Assembly (NCBI GenBank): GCA_039809405.1
Contig: JBDHUX010000025.1
Span: forward strand, 1 to 11,022
Source of the DNA: JBDHUX01 sp039809405
GTDB taxonomy: Bacteria > Patescibacteriota > Gracilibacteria > Absconditabacterales > Absconditicoccaceae
Reading direction: 5' to 3'
Length of the DNA: 11,022 nucleotides
Below the pieces are notes generated by a model. That model worked only from the letters and a program-made list of their open reading frames with translations. It was not told the origin of the DNA and did not search any database. A program made the position numbers and the translations under genes. This document shows, one piece after another, positions 8,562 through 11,022 of this stretch (the stretch's first letter is position 1; each line of letters begins with the position of its first letter).

Positions 8562-9080
8562 CTATGACTCTTTAGTTTTTGCAACTTCATTGACTACTCT
8601 CGCAAAAGATCCTATAGGATGCTTCATAAGGTACAGAAGTTTGGCTATCAACTCTTCTCTTGTAGGGAGGTTTGCTAACTCAGTTATCTGATTGCTATCG
8701 TTCCACTTATCATCCATCCATCATCATAAGAAAGATAGCTTATAAGGAAGTTGTTCTTTTTTGTACTCTTTGATGGATTGGTTAATTTGTTTGAGTGGGG
8801 CAAATGCTTGATCTCAATCGTTAGCAATGATTAACATAAGTGATCATGGAAGATCAGATAACTGGATTTTTTCAAGTTTTGTATCTTCTGCTCCTTTCAA
8901 AAATAGTTTCTTCTTGGCAAATAGTATACTACCACCAACCTTTTTTAGCGATCTTCTAAGTTGATTGACTACATTAACACCAAGTCAACTTTGATCCATC
9001 ACGACTACATTGGTAGCTTTAGAAAGCATATCAGCATACTCTGCAACTAATTCTATTTTTTTTGCTTTGGATTTTGCCAT
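8562..9080 (-). CDS. rplJ: 50S ribosomal protein L10
   Basis: A 172-aa protein of normal length that anchors L7/L12 dimers to 23S rRNA at the stalk base. The N-terminal domain starts MAKSKAKKIELVAEYADMLS, then ATNVVVMDQSGLGVNVVNQL (family: k-a-x-x-v-v-v-x-d-y-x-G-l-t-v-x-x-l-x-x-L-R) and RRSLKKVGGSILFAKKKLF (family: L-R-x-x-g-x-x-x-k-V-x-K-N-t-L). ITELANLPTREELIAKLL near 137-154 is the L-A-x-L-P-S-R-E-E-L-L-A-k-L-l motif just before the C-terminal L12-binding helix. TGAs read as Gly at QSGLG, LPGSL, NDGDQ and a GG pair before WMDDKW. It starts at ATG and stops at TAG. The gene is preceded by an untranslated leader holding a hairpin followed by a T-run, suggesting L10-type autoregulation. Confidence 0.93.
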
Positions 9081-9114
9081 CGTAAAAACAGATATAAGAG
9101 TTATAAATAAAAAA

Positions 9115-9131
9115 TATCTCACCAAGAGATA
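9115..9131 (-). terminator. hairpin plus U-run in the rplJ leader, possible attenuator
   Basis: Minus-strand TATCTC, loop TTGGT, GAGATA, then TTTTTTATTT. The 6-bp stem followed immediately by a U-run resembles a short intrinsic terminator. It lies 35 bases upstream of the rplJ ATG and downstream of a candidate promoter, in the position of the L10 leader attenuators known in Firmicutes. The stem is short and AT-rich, so folding strength is uncertain. I did not identify the L10-binding kink-turn with confidence. Confidence 0.4.
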
Positions 9132-9219
9132 AAGCAATCAGAACTATTACTTCAAATTGCCTTTGATATCAAGGACAATGTAAAGATAATAAGATAACGG
9201 CAAATATGTGATAAATTAA

Positions 9220-9228
9220 ATTATATCA
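9220..9228 (-). promoter_or_regulatory. extended -10 element TGATATAAT ahead of rplJ
   Basis: Minus-strand TTGATATAAT carries a consensus -10 with the TG extension. No good -35 stands at 16-18 bases. Initiation near 9212 would give a leader of roughly 130 bases including the hairpin at 9115-9131. The same TTGATATAAT string occurs ahead of the 135-aa membrane gene. Confidence 0.4.
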
Positions 9229-9421
9229 AATATATGACAATTTGTGATTACCTAGATGGGCTATAACTTAATACTGACTTAATTAATGTCGTAATAAGTA
9301 ATAAATTATGTAATAACACACCACATCGTCTCTGGTTATATACGATATAGTATTTTTTCAAATCTAAATTGCAATAGTTTTTTTTAGTCTGAAATAATAA
9401 TATACAATATAAAGTCAAACT
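9229..9421. other. non-coding stretch between tRNA-Tyr and the rplJ promoter
   Basis: This is the upstream part of the 341-base gap between tRNA-Tyr and rplJ. Reading both strands with TGA as sense, I find no open frame with a plausible start, protein-like composition or family resemblance. It is AT-rich with homopolymer runs (for example an A-run on the minus strand near 9376-9385). No clear terminator follows the tRNA. Confidence 0.5.
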
Positions 9422-9504
9422 TGGGCAGAGTAGGATTTGAACCTACGTAGACTTGCGTCGACAGATTTACAGTCTGTTGCGATTGACCACTCCGCCATCT
9501 ACCC
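9422..9504 (-). tRNA. tRNA-Tyr (anticodon GUA)
   Basis: An 83-base class II tRNA. The acceptor GGGTAGA pairs with TCTGCCC (one T-G wobble) and the discriminator is A73. The anticodon stem ACAGA/TCTGT holds loop CTGTAAA with anticodon GTA. A long variable arm and the T-loop GTTCAAATC are present. The long variable arm with GTA is diagnostic of bacterial tRNA-Tyr. The 3' CCA is not encoded. Confidence 0.96.
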
Positions 9505-9546
9505 AAAAGAGATATCAATAATTTTGCAGTAAATATGTAATAAAAA

Positions 9547-9622
9547 TGGTGGACTCTAGGAGATTCGAACTCCTCACCCCCTCGGTGCAAACGAGGTGCT
9601 CTACCAAATGAGCTAAGAGCCC
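9547..9622 (-). tRNA. tRNA-Ala (anticodon UGC), CCA encoded
   Basis: The acceptor GGGCTCT pairs with AGAGTCC, including the G3:U70 wobble that is the alanine identity element. The discriminator is A73 and the encoded CCA occupies 9549-9547. The anticodon stem CCTCG/CGAGG holds loop TTTGCAC with anticodon TGC. The D-arm and the T-loop GTTCGAATC are canonical. A short T-run follows the CCA. It lies 42 bases upstream of tRNA-Tyr and is probably co-transcribed with it. Confidence 0.97.
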
Positions 9623-9754
9623 ATATAATACAAAACAAATGTAAATAACAAGTGTAAATATTTATATGACTTCCGCAAGCAAATGAACTTATAAATAAAT
9701 ATATAAGATCAAATTACAATATCAAATTAATCGTACTATCTTCATATATCCAAA

Positions 9755-9994
9755 CTACTTTATAGCACTAACATTTCAGAAGTGATTATTGTTTTCAGAC
9801 TTAAAGTTTACAAATCAAAATATACCCATAAATCCAATTATAACAAATATGAATCACATCATCGCATACATAGCTTTGGTAGATCACAAGTGCTTTTCAG
9901 CTCGTTCTACTCTACCAAACTGAGCAAGTTGGGAGCTAAAATACATCATAACAACTCATCATATCAATATCAATAATCCTATAAATATATTCAT
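9755..9994 (-). CDS. small two-helix membrane protein (79 aa), unknown function
   Basis: The frame opens MNIFIGLLILIGGVVMMYFS and ends in TAG. Helix 1 spans about residues 2-20. A polar loop, QLAQFGRVERAEKHLGSTK, contains Arg, Glu and His. Helix 2 spans about 42-63 (MYAMMGFIFVIIGFMGIFGF) and a short Asn-rich polar tail follows. Both helices are rich in Met and Gly. Six TGA codons read as Gly (residues 12, 13, 36, 47, 60 and 72), one of them the Gly of HLGSTK, so standard-code calling misses the gene. The spacing, helix-loop-helix composition and clean start/stop argue for a real gene. It sits between tRNA-Gly(UCA) and tRNA-Ala. No Shine-Dalgarno is seen and I cannot name the family. Confidence 0.78.
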
Positions 9995-10052
9995 ATGAAG
10001 ATAATATGTTGTATTAAATTGTAAAATCAATGGTGCAATTTCATGATAAGTT

Positions 10053-10126
10053 AGCGGGCAACGAGACTTGAACTCGTACGGGCAGAGCTGAAGTCTGCCA
10101 TGCTACACCAATTACATCATGCCCGC
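10053..10126 (-). tRNA. tRNA-Gly (anticodon UCA), reads UGA
   Basis: A 74-base class I tRNA. The acceptor GCGGGCA pairs perfectly with TGCCCGC, the discriminator is T73, and the 3' CCA is not encoded. The D-arm is ATGT/GCAT with GG in the loop. The anticodon stem GCAGA/TCTGC holds loop CTTCAGC with anticodon TCA. The T-arm ACGAG/CTCGT has loop TTCAAGT. Anticodon UCA pairs with UGA, a stop in the standard code. The acceptor bases G1:C72, C2:G71, G3:C70 and the U73 discriminator are bacterial tRNA-Gly identity elements. This is the tRNA expected for code 25, where UGA is an added glycine codon. tRNA-Trp(UCA), as in mycoplasmas, is excluded by the conserved glycines at TGA positions. tRNA-Sec is excluded by the 7-bp acceptor and short variable loop. 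Confidence 0.95.
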
Positions 10127-10412
10127 ATAAAACATAAACACTCATACACAAAAATATATGCAGATACATTGATAATAATTTTTGGTATTAAATCAAGATA
10201 ATCTGAGTATAGTAAGAATTGGTATAATTGGGTAAATCATGGATGAGTATAGTAAAAACTACCCTATCTGCAAAAGAAAGTCAGAGATTATTTTAATACT
10301 TGTCGCTGTCAAAAAATAATATACTCTAGCTCATACTACATTATATCCCTTATATCCTTGCTATCTCATCCCATCTACTTCAAGATAAATAGACAAAGTG
10401 ATAAATAGATAA
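10127..10412. other. non-coding gap with a 12-bp direct repeat
   Basis: This gap lies between the interrupted C-type-lectin-like gene and tRNA-Gly(UCA). I find no credible ORF on either strand with TGA as sense. TGAGTATAGTAA occurs twice on the plus strand (10204-10215 and 10244-10255), exactly 40 bases apart. A minus-strand TTGACA at 10312-10307 has only weak -10 partners (ATAATC at a 15-base spacer). GATAAATAGA-type short repeats lie just after the stop of the upstream gene, near 10384-10411. Confidence 0.5.
10204..10255. repeat. pair of 12-bp direct repeats, period 40
   Basis: Two exact copies of tgagtatagtaa lie at 10204-10215 and 10244-10255 upstream of tRNA-Gly(UCA). The spacing is near four helical turns, which would suit paired protein binding, but no regulator or palindrome is evident. 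Confidence 0.45.
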
Positions 10413-11022
10413 TTAGTCCTCAAAGCCAGCAACTAAAATGGCAACTTCCTCATTACCATGGGTAAATTCGGCTCCCTGAAAGTTTCTGACGCTTCAGAAA
10501 GAAACAAAACTGCCTCTCACACGAAGCGGTAACCAGAGATAGGAACAATTACCTGATCGGCTCCGCTTACCAGTAGAGTCCTGAAAACCTGCATACGGTG
10601 TGTTTCTTAGTGCTCAGTTAGGTCATAGTAGAGTTTTATATAATATACTTGGATCTGAATTAAACCAGTTATCTTTTTCCCATAACTCTGGAAACTTAGT
10701 TTCATAATCTCTGAAGATCTCTTTCAGATATGGTGTAGCTTCTTTTCGGCTGTCGAAGTTTTTTACTTCTATACCTTGTTTTTGGAAAGCTTTTTCTATA
10801 CCATCTAGTCTAACATAAGTAAGAGTAGCACCATCGTACTCTCTGTTTAGAGTGGGTTGTTTACCAGTCTTGTTATCTACTGGTGCGGTAGGATCTGACT
10901 ATAGTTTACCAGTCCATCTAGGGGTTTTGGAGAGTGTCTCTTTGTTTTCTGCTTGCTGTAGTTCAGATCTAATATTTTCTACTTTGTTTTGATTGGTTTT
11001 TGCATACTCTTCTTGAGTTATG
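10413..11022 (-). pseudogene. C-type-lectin-fold, DGR-target-like protein, interrupted by an in-frame TAG (5' end outside window)
   Basis: The frame is open from the window edge to TAA at 10413 with TGA=Gly, except for one TAG at 10901-10899. Protein-like sequence continues smoothly across it: PRWTGKL, stop, SDPTAPVDNKTGK. No ATG, GTG or TTG lies soon after the TAG, so the downstream part lacks its own start. TAG is a true stop for at least five genes here, so this is a nonsense mutation, a readthrough site or a sequence error; TGG to TAG is one base. The N-terminal part is charged and Lys/Glu-rich. The C-terminus has NGALRNTPYAGFQDSTG, then GNCSYLWLPLRVRGSF, and closes with ILVAGFED. The aromatic-Leu-Trp core and closing Gly-Phe resemble C-type-lectin/FGE-fold variable domains of DGR target proteins. 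In the last 50 codons the coding strand falls to about 21% A, against about half A at 10741-10800. The family match is from memory and moderately sure. Confidence 0.6.
10416..10560 (-). other. candidate DGR variable region (VR)
   Basis: These are the last 48 or so codons of the interrupted lectin-like gene. By hand count the coding strand has 30 A in 145 bases and about 46% G+C, unlike the A-rich body of the same gene and the AT-rich window. Most codons end in C or T, as expected if AAC/AAT codons of a template repeat were randomised at A. The position at the extreme 3' end of a lectin-fold gene also fits. No template repeat and no reverse transcriptase are in the window, so this is inference. 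Confidence 0.4.

Noticed and set aside
9384..9638. Minus-strand open frame of 84 aa across two tRNAs
   Set aside because: It runs through the complete tRNA-Ala and tRNA-Tyr genes; the apparent peptide is translated tRNA sequence.
10053..10126. UGA read as tryptophan (mycoplasma-type code 4) or selenocysteine
   Set aside because: TGA positions are conserved glycines, as in GPGGL and GRHGNKG. The tRNA has Gly acceptor identity and a U73 discriminator, a 7-bp acceptor and a short variable loop, unlike tRNA-Trp or tRNA-Sec.
10127..10412. A DGR template repeat in the gap next to the candidate variable region
   Set aside because: Reading both strands, I found no near-copy of 10416-10560 in this gap or elsewhere in the window.
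10440..10620. A structured RNA such as RNase P RNA or tmRNA, suggested by the GC-rich patch
   Set aside because: I could not match conserved cores of either RNA. The patch is in frame with the upstream coding sequence through to a TAA stop.

Overview
The window is one strand of an AT-rich bacterial genome that reads UGA as glycine (genetic code 25). That code is known from the candidate phyls Absconditabacteria (SR1) and Gracilibacteria (BD1-5) of the CPR/Patescibacteria. Two independent lines inside the window show it. In RpoB and most ribosomal proteins, in-frame TGA codons fall on invariant glycines, for example four of the glycines in the RpoB stretch AGGPGGL and three in GDKLAGRHGNKG. 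The window also encodes a tRNA with anticodon UCA and tRNA-Gly identity features. A standard-code reading breaks almost every gene into fragments, so all CDS below are translated with TGA=Gly. The complete genes end in TAA or TAG, never TGA. I cannot separate SR1 from Gracilibacteria on this sequence.

Every gene lies on the minus strand, so transcription runs from high to low coordinates. At the high end (11022-10413) is the 3' part of a gene interrupted by an in-frame TAG. Its C-terminus looks like a C-type-lectin-fold variable domain, the kind of target diversified by diversity-generating retroelements (DGRs). After a non-coding gap come tRNA-Gly(UCA), a 79-aa two-helix membrane protein, tRNA-Ala(UGC) and tRNA-Tyr(GUA). 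A leader of about 340 bases precedes rplJ-rplL (L10, L7/L12).

Next come rpsB (S2), a 135-aa membrane protein, a 32-aa single-helix peptide, tsf (EF-Ts), rpsF (S6), rpsR (S18), rpmH (L34) and a complete rpoB of 1398 aa. The window ends in the first 83 codons of an ATP-cone protein, probably a ribonucleotide reductase large subunit.

Functionally this is a translation and transcription core: stalk proteins L10/L12, decoding-side proteins S2/S6/S18, L34, EF-Ts, the RNA polymerase beta subunit and three tRNAs. The gene order is rearranged relative to most bacteria. rplJL is apart from rpoB, rpoC does not follow rpoB, rpsB and tsf are split by two membrane-protein genes, and rpmH sits between rpsR and rpoB. 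No gene shows a clear Shine-Dalgarno sequence. Several short AT-rich promoter-like motifs precede genes. No mobile element, CRISPR array, rRNA or reverse transcriptase is visible.
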